A DNA stretch of 60,863 nucleotides. Source: CAYMSO01 sp964393185. GTDB lineage: Bacteria > Patescibacteriota > Dojkabacteria > J137. This document shows, piece after piece, positions 34,295 to 43,120 of the stretch. The notes under the pieces were generated by a model. It was not told the origin of the DNA, made no database searches, and saw nothing but the letters and a program-made list of their open reading frames with translations. Numbering within the stretch: the first letter of the stretch is position 1; the number at the start of each line of letters is the position of its first letter. Location: the NCBI GenBank assembly GCA_964393185.1, contig CAYMSO010000010.1, forward strand, positions 1 through 60,863, read 5' to 3'. A program made the position numbers and the translations under genes.

Positions 34295-36904
34295 ATGAAC
34301 TCGAGAACTAGAAAAATAGCTGTAGTAGTACTACTTTTACTTACAATAACCCTTGCAGGTTTATCTGTATTTATAGCATTAAGATTAAGAGAAAGGCAGG
34401 AACCCGATGAAGGAGAAGCAGCTACAGGGCAAGGTTTTACAAACTGCTGCGGTTCTGGATTTAGTTGCACTGGTGGAAGTACCTGCGGAAGAGGATGTTC
34501 GGGCACATCATGCTCAGGGAGCTACGTATTCAGATATGTATGTGATGGAAGACAAACAGAATGTAGATCAAACGAAAGTGGACCTTCAACTAATGCGAGT
34601 GCTTTAGACTCATGCGGGAAAACTGTTCAGGTGGATGTATTCAACAAAAACTGTCGAGCAGGCGGGGGCTGGAGCTGCGGAGCAGGAGATTTACTAGACT
34701 ATATAGTTTATTATAACGGTGATTGCGATAATCCTCCACCTCCACCGCCACCACCTCCACCACCAGTCTGCGATTTTGACGGAGTTATTGATGCAGGTGA
34801 GCAGTGCGATGGCGCAGCAAATCCTACAGGATGTCCTACGGGGTCATACTGCAGTGACGATTGTACGTGCAAAACTGTACCTAGATTCGATTGCTCGCAG
34901 ATTAGTGTAAATGTTCGTGGATTGACTCAAGGAGCAAGTGGTAATTTAGTGTATTCTGGAGGTAATGCTTCTGTATTTTGTACATTACAATCATCTCAAC
35001 AAAATCCGGGTTCATGGAGAGCAGGAGTAGCTAACGGTTTTCAATCAGCATCGAGTTTCTCGTCCAATTTAGTAAGGAGAGAACCTTGGTGGTCTATTGG
35101 AGGAGTGGATGCAAAGCCACCTACAGGTAGCACACAATATACTGTTGGTTGTTTTGAAGTTGTAGGCGGTGGAAATGAAACCCCTACTGCTACAGCATCA
35201 TGTATTAAATTAGTAGAGGTTCAACAACAGCAAACCACTTGTTATAGATGTACGGAAAGATTAGACGACGAAAATATCTGTGAAAGCCAAACAATAACAG
35301 GTACAGATTGTAGTACCCTAGGTAGCGGTTGGTCTTCGAACAGTAACTGCGCTCAAGAAGCAGGCGGATCTTGTCCCGCATTACCAGAATGTGGTGAACC
35401 TTGTTTAAATGGAACGACCTGCGCTATCGGTCAGGCTTGTGAAAATAATGTGTGTGTGTTGCAACAATGTGTTGGGGCAGGTACTAATTGTTCGGAGGAT
35501 AAATGTACTTATACACCACCGCCAAGAATAACATGTTATAGGTGTACAGATGCTTTAACAGATGGAAACCAATGTTTATTAACAACTTTTGACGGAACAA
35601 CCTGTCCGAGCGGATGGACTAGCAATTCTAACTGTTATCAGGACCTTCCGAATGGAGTATGCCCTACAACTCAACAAACAACATGCTATAGATGCACAGC
35701 AGTAACAAACGATGGAAACACATGCGAAACACAATCTATTTCTGGAACAGACTGTACAACATTAGGAGCAGGCTGGACTAACAATAGTTCATGCCAAACA
35801 GCAGCTCCAGGAGGAGTTTGTGCTGTACAGACTACATGCTACAGATGTACTCCAGATCAAACCGACGTTCCTACAGGTAATTTGGCTTGTGAAAGTCAGG
35901 TAGTTACAGGAGCCACTTGTCCTACCGGTTGGAGCACTAATTCAAATTGTGCTCAAGAAGCAGGAGGAGCTTGTCCATATACTCAACCTACATGTGGTCA
36001 ACAATGTCCTTTTGGAATCTGTAGTACAGGAAATACTTGCGTAGCAGGAGTTTGTGTAGATAACACATGTAACTCAAATCCTGAACTTTGCGAAACTGAT
36101 ATGTGTACTCCAAATAATCCAATTTGTGGAGAAGAGTGTCAGGAAGGTTTTGCAGATTGTGGAACTGGATATACTTGCAATAATGGTACATGTGAACTCG
36201 ATGCCTGCGTGTCAAGCCCTAGTTCTTGTCAGCCAGGAATGTGCGAATTACAAGATGATTTATGTGGTGATCCATGTGATCCAAATGGCCCAAATACTTG
36301 TCCACAAGGTCACACTTGCAACCCAAATACTGGTGATCCAGACAATGGAACATGCGCATTAGATACATGCTTGACTACACCAGAAGTATGCAATCCTGAT
36401 TTATGTACATACAACGAACCAGTATGCGGAGAAGCATGTATACCTGGAGTTGTACCATGCACTGGAACTGGCGAAGTCTGTGATCCAGATACTAATACAT
36501 GTATATTAGAGATCTGCACCAGGCAAAATTGCGGAAGTGATCAATGTACACCACCAGAGCCACCAGAAACTGTCTGTGGTGATCCATGTACAAGTACCAG
36601 CCAATGTCCTAACGGTCATGTATGTAGTAACGGAACATGTAAGTTGTCTCAATGCGTAACCGGTACTGCTACATGTAATACGAGCGGATGTGCAATTTTA
36701 CCGAATACATCTGTTAGCGTAGAAGATAACACTTATTTATTAATTGGAATGGTTCTATTGTTAACATCACTTGTGGCTTATAAACTACAACTTGGTGCAA
36801 TAGTAGTAAATAAGTTAAATATAAAATTGAATAGACATTCTAAAACAAGATTTCAATCTGAAAGGCATAAATTCGAGAAGAAAATAAGTAGAAATAAAAA
36901 GTAA
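34295..36904 (+). CDS. Cysteine-rich surface protein 4 with four modules and LPNTS tail
   Basis: 869 residues, a close paralog of surface protein 2. It has a membrane segment (about 7-27), the shared domain (TNCCGSGFSC to DYIVYYNGDC), a run of eleven prolines, a DUF4215-like unit, and an Ig-like domain (about 205-310; RFDCSQISVNVRG, WWSIGGVDAKPP) in place of FN3. Four TTCYRC modules (about 314-565) are interrupted by one Cys module, followed by the same C-terminal Dickkopf-like region. LPNTS is at 802-806, then a membrane segment and a basic tail. DNA blocks are nearly identical to the gene at 30535, pointing to recombination. A strong terminator follows. Confidence 0.8.
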   Translation: MNSRTRKIAVVVLLLLTITLAGLSVFIALRLRERQEPDEGEAATGQGFTNCCGSGFSCTGGSTCGRGCSGTSCSGSYVFRYVCDGRQTECRSNESGPSTNASALDSCGKTVQVDVFNKNCRAGGGWSCGAGDLLDYIVYYNGDCDNPPPPPPPPPPPVCDFDGVIDAGEQCDGAANPTGCPTGSYCSDDCTCKTVPRFDCSQISVNVRGLTQGASGNLVYSGGNASVFCTLQSSQQNPGSWRAGVANGFQSASSFSSNLVRREPWWSIGGVDAKPPTGSTQYTVGCFEVVGGGNETPTATASCIKLVEVQQQQTTCYRCTERLDDENICESQTITGTDCSTLGSGWSSNSNCAQEAGGSCPALPECGEPCLNGTTCAIGQACENNVCVLQQCVGAGTNCSEDKCTYTPPPRITCYRCTDALTDGNQCLLTTFDGTTCPSGWTSNSNCYQDLPNGVCPTTQQTTCYRCTAVTNDGNTCETQSISGTDCTTLGAGWTNNSSCQTAAPGGVCAVQTTCYRCTPDQTDVPTGNLACESQVVTGATCPTGWSTNSNCAQEAGGACPYTQPTCGQQCPFGICSTGNTCVAGVCVDNTCNSNPELCETDMCTPNNPICGEECQEGFADCGTGYTCNNGTCELDACVSSPSSCQPGMCELQDDLCGDPCDPNGPNTCPQGHTCNPNTGDPDNGTCALDTCLTTPEVCNPDLCTYNEPVCGEACIPGVVPCTGTGEVCDPDTNTCILEICTRQNCGSDQCTPPEPPETVCGDPCTSTSQCPNGHVCSNGTCKLSQCVTGTATCNTSGCAILPNTSVSVEDNTYLLIGMVLLLTSLVAYKLQLGAIVVNKLNIKLNRHSKTRFQSERHKFEKKISRNKK
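35234..35988 (+). repeat. Four TTCYRC coding repeats, interrupted once
   Basis: Units of about 150 bp. The first is separated from the others by a CGE.C type module (about 35389-35523). The third is a mosaic of units 2 and 4 of the gene at 30535. Confidence 0.85.
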
Positions 36905-36911
36905 ATTAAAC

Positions 36912-36940
36912 AAAGATGCGAAGTTTGCCTTCGCATCTTT
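36912..36940 (+). terminator. Terminator of the cysteine-rich array
   Basis: A 12-bp perfect stem (36912-36923 with 36929-36940) closed by TTTGC and ending in TTT. It starts 7 bases after the stop codon. Confidence 0.85.
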
Positions 36941-37001
36941 ACAATAGCTTCTTACACCTCACATTTAAGCCAATAACAAGGTAGTTGAATTATAATTTTA
37001 T

Positions 37002-37853
37002 ATGAGTAAAATTTTGTACAAACCACCAACCGAGAACATAAAATATGGTTACTTCATTTATTATGGAGGAGAGAAATTGATATTATGGGGGCATGGGAGT
37101 ACCCCACCCTATAGAAACTATAATGATCTCGAAAATATTGTAAGATCTGATTTTGAAAGTGTTGTAAATATATTTGCTAATTTAAACAGCACGATTCTAA
37201 TGCCGCTATTACCGCGAGATAGTAAAAATAAGAAATATCCACAATTCAAAATGGACTCTCAGATTCTGACTCAAGAGACTATGAATTTGGTTGACGGTAT
37301 TGAACCTGATTTAATCTATCTGAGGCCGGACTTAGAAATAAAAAAAATTATTGATTTAGAATTTGGAATTAACAGAAAGTATATAGCTGGAGGAATTTCT
37401 GCAGGGGCAAATATGGCAAATCGATACTCACTGCTAAATCCTGTTAATATTCAAGCTATTACTTTGCTGAGTGCAGGTGATTTTATTTATCCAGTAAAAG
37501 AGTTAAATGGCGTAAGTTTGAATTACCCTTTTGGCTTGGCTGATGTAGATAATTTAGAAAGCATAAAAATAGACATAGAGAAATACAAAACTATTCCCCA
37601 GTATATTTTCGTAGGAGAAAATGACCTTGATCCAGAAAATGATCCATTACCTTATGAATTGAATAACAATATTGATAATATTGAAAAGTTTCGAAATCTA
37701 TTTGGAGCAAACCAGGTTGAGCGTACAATCAATTATACAGAGTTTCTGAAGAGCAAAGGTTTTAATGTTACTTTATCCATTGGATACGATCTAAGTCATG
37801 AGCTAGACGCTCTAGCTGTGAATAATTTGCGAGATTGGGTAGATCGGTTATAA
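37002..37853 (+). CDS. Alpha/beta hydrolase-fold protein
   Basis: 283 residues, cytosolic. The nucleophile elbow GGISAGANMA gives Ser133; Asp208 in FVGENDLDPEND and His266 in DLSHELD are at the positions expected for the acid and base. LILWGHGSTPP near the start is the oxyanion-side loop with His-Gly. The family includes esterases, lipases and peptidases; the substrate is not evident. The fold core is complete. Monocistronic between two terminators or leaders. Confidence 0.8.
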   Translation: MSKILYKPPTENIKYGYFIYYGGEKLILWGHGSTPPYRNYNDLENIVRSDFESVVNIFANLNSTILMPLLPRDSKNKKYPQFKMDSQILTQETMNLVDGIEPDLIYLRPDLEIKKIIDLEFGINRKYIAGGISAGANMANRYSLLNPVNIQAITLLSAGDFIYPVKELNGVSLNYPFGLADVDNLESIKIDIEKYKTIPQYIFVGENDLDPENDPLPYELNNNIDNIEKFRNLFGANQVERTINYTEFLKSKGFNVTLSIGYDLSHELDALAVNNLRDWVDRL

Positions 37854-37979
37854 ATCACTAAGATGATTTTCTTTACAATAACTAAAGTTTGTAAAAAGAT
37901 TCAGTAAGCTATATAATTCTTTAGAAGATTGTAGTTGGGGTTATTTTATTGTAGGCTGTTGGCTGTTATATTGTGTCCG

Positions 37980-38080
37980 TTTCTAATAATCATTAGAAAT
38001 ATAATAGCAAATTGTCTACATAATCCCCCTAATACAAACTTCTAATTACTATTTTTTAATTTTTAACAGCTAAAGGCTGT
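37980..38080 (+). promoter_or_regulatory. Structured leader of pnp
   Basis: TTTCTAAT-AATC-ATTAGAAA (37980-37999) is an 8-bp hairpin, and ACAGC-TAAAG-GCTGT (38066-38080) is a 5-bp hairpin ending 9 bases before the start codon. The 236-base gap before pnp is otherwise AT-rich without a gene. PNPase autoregulates through a leader stem in E. coli; a parallel here is inference. Confidence 0.4.
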
Positions 38081-38089
38081 AAATGTATT

Positions 38090-40234
38090 ATGAGTAAAGA
38101 ATACAAAACAATAATTAATATATCCGGTAAAGAAGTAGAAGTCTCTTTAGGAAAAATTGCCATGCAATCTCATGGAGCAATTATGCTAAAAATGGGAGGC
38201 ACGACTTTATTTGCAACAGCAAATGTTGGAAGAGTAGATGCTGGTTTAGATTACTTTCCACTATCTGTAGAATACATAGAGAAAATGTATGCACGCGGTG
38301 CAATGTCCGGCTCCAGATTTAGAAAAAGAGAAGGATTGCCTTCAGATGAAGCAACAATTAAAGCTCGCGAAGTAGATCATTCAATCAGATCACTTTTTCC
38401 TAAGAGTTTTAAACGAGCAGTATCTGTCGTTTTAACTGTATTGAGCTACGATGGCATTAACGATCCTCAATCATTGACTGTTTTAGGAGCAAGCTTGGCA
38501 TTAATGCAAGCAGGATTGCCATTTTATGGTCCATGTTCAAGCGTAGTAGTATGCCTAGACGAAAGCAATCAAATATTAATTAATCCATCTGCAGAAGGCA
38601 GAGATAAACTTAAAGCTGAATTTATTATTTCCGGTGTCGATAACAAAATTTTAAGTTTTGAAGGTTGGGGTAAAGAAGTTGCCGAAGAAACAATGGAACA
38701 AATTCTAGACAAAGCCAACGAAGAAATAGTTAAAATCAATAAACAACAAACTGATTTTATGCTAAATATTCCAAAAACTTTGAATATAAATCCAGAAGAT
38801 TACGACAATAAACCTGCGCCCGAGAACTTGATTAACATGGTAAAAGACAAACAATATGACTCTATTAAAGAAGCACTATTTAACAACAAAATAGATAGAA
38901 ATGAAAGAATCAGAGTCATAAAAGATGAGCTAATAGAAGAACTTACAAAAGAAGATAGTACTATTTCAGCACTAGACATAGATCTTGCTGTTGAATATGT
39001 CGCTCGAAGAATATTAAGAGATGCAGTATTGAGTGAAGATAAAAGAGTTTCTGGAAGACAACTAAACGAAATCAGAGAATTAACGGCAGAAATAGATATT
39101 CTACCTACAGTTCATGGTTCAGCTTTATTCTCGCGTGGAATGACGCAAACATTATCGATAATTACTTTAGCTTCGCAAAGTAATGAGCTACTCATTGACG
39201 ATATGGAGGGCGAAACAACAAAAGGTTTTATGCATCACTATAATTTTCCACCATTTTCTACTGGAGAGGCTGGACGATACAGCTATCACCCAGGTCGAAG
39301 AGAAGTCGGACATGGAGCAATCGGCGAAAATGCACTAAAAAATGTGATTCCGTCACAGGAAGAATTTCCTTATACAATTAGAGCAGTTTCCGAAACAATG
39401 AGCTCCAATGGTTCTACATCAATGGCAGCAACTTGTGCATCAAGCTTAGCTTTAATGGCTGCGGGTGTACCTATCAAGGAGCAGGTTGCCGGAATTGGAG
39501 TTGGTTTAGTTACAGAAGATGATAATGAAGATAATTATAAATTACTAATGGATATAGAAGGAATTGAAGATTTTTATGGAGATATGGACTTTAAGGTTTG
39601 CGGAACTAAAAACGGAATCACTGCTATTCAATACGAAAATAAACTTAGAGGAGTTAAACTTGATGTGATAAAAGAAGCATTTAAGCTAGCCAAGCAAGGT
39701 AGAACACAAGTTTTGGAAGTAATGAATAAAGTAATTAGTGAACCAAGAAAAGAGCTAGCCGAAAATGCGCCAAAAGTAGAAAAAATCAATATTGAACAAA
39801 GTAGAATCGGAGAACTTATAGGTCCATCTGGCAAAAATATTAAGTCTTTGATCGAAATGTCCGGAGAATATGCTGCAATGCCAGCTGATATTAATATAGA
39901 AGATGATGGAACAGTTGTAATAACAGCTGCAAATCAAACTCAAATGGAATTTGTAAAATCTAAAATTACTAACATGTTCAAGAAAGCCGAGGTGGGAGAA
40001 ACATACGATGGTGTAGTAGATAAAATCATGACGTATGGTCTCTTTGTTAATGTAAGCCAAAGTATCACAGGACTATGTCATGTTTCTGAAGTAGGAGAAG
40101 GCTTTGTTAAAGATTTGAACGAAAAATTCAAGGAAGGTCAAAGTGTTAGAGTTAAAGTAATTAAAATAACAGATGATGGCAAAGTCAACTTCACTATGAA
40201 AGGAGTTGAACAACCTACTGAAGAAAAGAAGTAG
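38090..40234 (+). CDS. pnp: Polyribonucleotide nucleotidyltransferase (PNPase)
   Basis: 714 residues, the full family length. It degrades RNA 3' to 5' with phosphate, releasing nucleoside diphosphates. Two RNase PH domains (about 5-215 and 330-550) flank a helical linker. RSLFPKSF and DGINDPQSL mark the first; EGETTKGFMHHYNFPPFS and GRREVGHGAIGENAL the second, with the catalytic DIEGIEDFYGDMDFKV. A KH domain (GELIGPSGKNIKSL) and an S1 domain (YDGVVDKIMTYGLFVNVS) complete it. The gene is monocistronic, with a structured leader and a hairpin after the stop. Confidence 0.97.
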   Translation: MSKEYKTIINISGKEVEVSLGKIAMQSHGAIMLKMGGTTLFATANVGRVDAGLDYFPLSVEYIEKMYARGAMSGSRFRKREGLPSDEATIKAREVDHSIRSLFPKSFKRAVSVVLTVLSYDGINDPQSLTVLGASLALMQAGLPFYGPCSSVVVCLDESNQILINPSAEGRDKLKAEFIISGVDNKILSFEGWGKEVAEETMEQILDKANEEIVKINKQQTDFMLNIPKTLNINPEDYDNKPAPENLINMVKDKQYDSIKEALFNNKIDRNERIRVIKDELIEELTKEDSTISALDIDLAVEYVARRILRDAVLSEDKRVSGRQLNEIRELTAEIDILPTVHGSALFSRGMTQTLSIITLASQSNELLIDDMEGETTKGFMHHYNFPPFSTGEAGRYSYHPGRREVGHGAIGENALKNVIPSQEEFPYTIRAVSETMSSNGSTSMAATCASSLALMAAGVPIKEQVAGIGVGLVTEDDNEDNYKLLMDIEGIEDFYGDMDFKVCGTKNGITAIQYENKLRGVKLDVIKEAFKLAKQGRTQVLEVMNKVISEPRKELAENAPKVEKINIEQSRIGELIGPSGKNIKSLIEMSGEYAAMPADINIEDDGTVVITAANQTQMEFVKSKITNMFKKAEVGETYDGVVDKIMTYGLFVNVSQSITGLCHVSEVGEGFVKDLNEKFKEGQSVRVKVIKITDDGKVNFTMKGVEQPTEEKK

Positions 40235-40242
40235 TTGATTAG

Positions 40243-40279
40243 AAAGTAACGTAATTCGTTGTCTGATTTACGTTACTTT
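40243..40279 (+). terminator. Terminator after pnp
   Basis: A 12-bp perfect stem (40243-40254 with 40268-40279) with a 13-base loop. The T-rich tail is short. Confidence 0.7.
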
Positions 40280-40396
40280 ATCGTTGTAATAAAATAAATA
40301 AAGGTTTAGTATAGATAGACGCATAACTTGCATAAAATTTGAGTCATACCATATTAAGCTTGAGTGCCTATCAGTTCTAAAAGTTAAGATTTTTTT

Positions 40397-42148
40397 GTGC
40401 CCAAAGTTGCTAAACGAATAAAAAACATTCTAATTAAGGAACAGACAGAAATCCTAGAGACAGCTTTTATTTTGATGCTTCCTTCTTTACTTACCAAGAT
40501 TACTGGGCAACTATTCAACCTTATTGCTGCATCATACTTCGGTTCCAATGATCCAAGCTTAAATAAATTTTTGGTAGCAAATGCTATTCCCGAACTACTA
40601 ACTAGTGTTCTTTTGGTTGGATCTTTAGGCACTATCACAATACCAATACTATTGTCTGCCAAAGCAAAAGAAGGTGAGCAAAAGTTCTATCAGGTTTATA
40701 GTTCTATATTAAACTTAGTATTATTAACATTTTGTTTTATATCGATTATCCTTATAATTTTTGCTGGAAAGTTTATTCCAGCTGCAATAGAAATAGTTGG
40801 TAGTGATGTTAATCTAAAAGAAGGAGAATTGGGGCAAATTGCAAATATGATGCGCGTACTTATACTACCGCAACTAATTTTGGGAATAAGCGTCTTCATA
40901 TCTACCGGTCTTAATGTTTATGATAGGTATATAGTTCCTCAACTTTCGCCACTCTTTTTTAACTTAGGAAGGATAGTCGCAGTCCTTGTGTTAGTACCCT
41001 ATATGGATTATAGCCCTTGGTCGCTTGTTATCGGTGTAATAATTGGATCCTTATTACATTTAATTATACAGATTCCATTATTCTTAAGCCTCAACTTTAA
41101 ATATTTGTTTAGTATAGAAAAAAGCTCCTATCTTAAAGAAATAGCAATTTTAGGTCTCCCGAGGTTATTTGTACTTGCATCTGACCACATAGGATTAGCA
41201 TTCAATAAATTTCTTGCCTTTGCATTTGTTGGTGGAACAGCATCACTAAATTATGCAATCTCTTTATACTTAGTTGTACCATCTCTATTTGGATATACAT
41301 TTTCGTATGCATCATATCCAACATTATCCAAGTTATTTATTCAACAAGATTACGAAAAAATCAAATACATAGTACATAAAACTATCAACGAAATATTCTT
41401 TTTAGCACTACCATTTGTTGTATCTATCATGGTACTTAGAGTTCCTATAGTTCGTTTGGTTTATGGATTAGTTCCTGGTACAAACTTTCAATTTGATGAT
41501 ACTTATCAGGTAGCATGGGTCTTGCTTTGGTTTACATTTGGTATGGTTTTTATTACAGCAAGATGGTTTATATTCAGCCTATTTTATGCAGCAAAAGACA
41601 CTTTAACGCCATCTATAATTTCGGCTATAAGCCTAGTGTCTGTAATTATACTATCAATACTACTTACCAATCTGTTTAGCCATAATCCTAATTATGCAAT
41701 TTCGGCTATTAAATTCGATCCACAATATCTATTTGAAAGATCGAACAGCAAAGCCGGTGTGGGAGGAATATCTCTTGCGATGAGCATTACCTATACAATA
41801 GAGTTTGCAGTCTTAATTTTCGTTTTCAATAAGAAAAAATTGGATATTGATCTAAAAAAGATAATTAAAAACCTCAAACCAAAATTCTTTTCTGCAGGAA
41901 TAATGTTTGTGTTTATGTATTTAATCTACAAAACATGGAATGCATTATCGTATACTTCTCCAGATGCTGCAGCTGCATTGTATAGAGGATCTACTGCAAT
42001 AAATTTGATAATGCTAATGTTTATAACTGTATTTCCAGCTTTTCTTATTTACTACGCTATTTGTCATTTATTCAAAGTAGAAGAACTGAAAATTTTGAGA
42101 AGATATCTAAACCCATTATTCAGAATAGGAGGATTTAGAATTAAATAG
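40397..42148 (+). CDS. murJ: Lipid II flippase MurJ (MviN family)
   Basis: 583 residues from a GTG start preceded by six T. It is a polytopic protein with about 14 membrane segments. ETAFILMLPSLLTKITGQLFN and AYFGSND.. at the N-terminus, QLSPLFFNLGRIVAVLVLVP in the middle and SLFYAAKDTLTPSIIS are typical MVF/MurJ sequences. It moves lipid II across the membrane for peptidoglycan synthesis, so the organism makes a wall, matching the M23 proteins elsewhere in the window. Its 3' end overlaps convergent rsmA by 8 bases. No ribosome-binding site is visible. Confidence 0.92.
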   Translation: MPKVAKRIKNILIKEQTEILETAFILMLPSLLTKITGQLFNLIAASYFGSNDPSLNKFLVANAIPELLTSVLLVGSLGTITIPILLSAKAKEGEQKFYQVYSSILNLVLLTFCFISIILIIFAGKFIPAAIEIVGSDVNLKEGELGQIANMMRVLILPQLILGISVFISTGLNVYDRYIVPQLSPLFFNLGRIVAVLVLVPYMDYSPWSLVIGVIIGSLLHLIIQIPLFLSLNFKYLFSIEKSSYLKEIAILGLPRLFVLASDHIGLAFNKFLAFAFVGGTASLNYAISLYLVVPSLFGYTFSYASYPTLSKLFIQQDYEKIKYIVHKTINEIFFLALPFVVSIMVLRVPIVRLVYGLVPGTNFQFDDTYQVAWVLLWFTFGMVFITARWFIFSLFYAAKDTLTPSIISAISLVSVIILSILLTNLFSHNPNYAISAIKFDPQYLFERSNSKAGVGGISLAMSITYTIEFAVLIFVFNKKKLDIDLKKIIKNLKPKFFSAGIMFVFMYLIYKTWNALSYTSPDAAAALYRGSTAINLIMLMFITVFPAFLIYYAICHLFKVEELKILRRYLNPLFRIGGFRIK

Positions 42149-42938
42149 CCTCGGATAATTTTTCCCACTGCTCGGTTTCTAATTCTGCAGCCCTTATATT
42201 AAGGTTGATGTTTTGTTCTTGGATAATTTCTTTTAACTTTTGCTTATCGAGATGCTGATTTGCTTCTAAATTTTTTAGCAACCTTTTTCTAGGCGAAGAG
42301 AACCCTATCCTCATTATCTTCCATACTTTTTTTACCTTTTCCGGATCTACAATAGAATTAAATTCTATTTTTATAATTCCTCCATCTACCTTTGGCCTTG
42401 GGAAAAATTGACCTGCAGGTATAGATTGAAGCTTCTTAACTTTTGATATCATTCTCAAAAAGTTACTCAAGAAACTTGCTTTTGGCACTAAGGCCACATA
42501 GTCTTTTGCAACCTCTTCCTGAACAATAAAACAAGCCATAATGTTCTTTCTACTTTCCAATTTATAGATAGCAATTTTTTCTATTATTTTCTTCGAAATA
42601 TTGTAGGGCAGACTACCAACAAATTTTACTGTCTCTGCATGTTCCGGAATAATTTTAGAAAAATCTAAATCTAAAATATTTTGATTAATTACTGCAAAAT
42701 TAGTATATCCGTAAAATTTATCTTTGAGCTTTGGGATTAAATCATTATCAATTTCTATAGATCTTAACTCTGCACCCGATTGTAAAATTTCCCAGGTAAC
42801 AACTCCGTCTCCCGGACCTATTTCTATTACAAAATCTTTGTTTGTTAGTTTGAGCGGATCAACTAGATATTTTACAAATCTGGATCCTTTTAAAAAATTT
42901 TGTCCGAATTTCTTCTTAAAAAAATGATTTGACCTCAT
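42141..42938 (-). CDS. rsmA: 16S rRNA (adenine-N6,N6)-dimethyltransferase
   Basis: 265 residues. KKFGQNFL at the start, SAM-binding IEIGPGDGVVT, and the catalytic LPYNIS motif define KsgA/RsmA, which dimethylates two adjacent adenines near the 3' end of 16S rRNA. The C-terminal helical domain (FSSPRKRLLKNL) is present. The family length is normal. Convergent with murJ with an 8-base overlap; divergent from the transglutaminase-like gene. Confidence 0.96.
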   Translation of the reverse strand: MRSNHFFKKKFGQNFLKGSRFVKYLVDPLKLTNKDFVIEIGPGDGVVTWEILQSGAELRSIEIDNDLIPKLKDKFYGYTNFAVINQNILDLDFSKIIPEHAETVKFVGSLPYNISKKIIEKIAIYKLESRKNIMACFIVQEEVAKDYVALVPKASFLSNFLRMISKVKKLQSIPAGQFFPRPKVDGGIIKIEFNSIVDPEKVKKVWKIMRIGFSSPRKRLLKNLEANQHLDKQKLKEIIQEQNINLNIRAAELETEQWEKLSEAI

Positions 42939-43072
42939 TACTAAACAGCTTAAATCAATATTATTTAAAAATTATCTCAACACCAATAACGGTGCTTAAT
43001 CGATATTACTGATTAGTAATTCTAACATGAATCGAAAACTAATTAGTGCCGCTACATAAATCTTTTGGCAAT

Positions 43073-43102
43073 TTGTAAACTTTATAACAATGATATTATA
43101 TT
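43073..43102 (+). promoter_or_regulatory. Possible promoter of the transglutaminase-like/truB unit
   Basis: TTGTAA (43073-43078), 18-base spacer, TATATT (43097-43102), 18 bases before the start codon. Confidence 0.4.
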
Positions 43103-43120
43103 AATTTGATAGAATAATTT

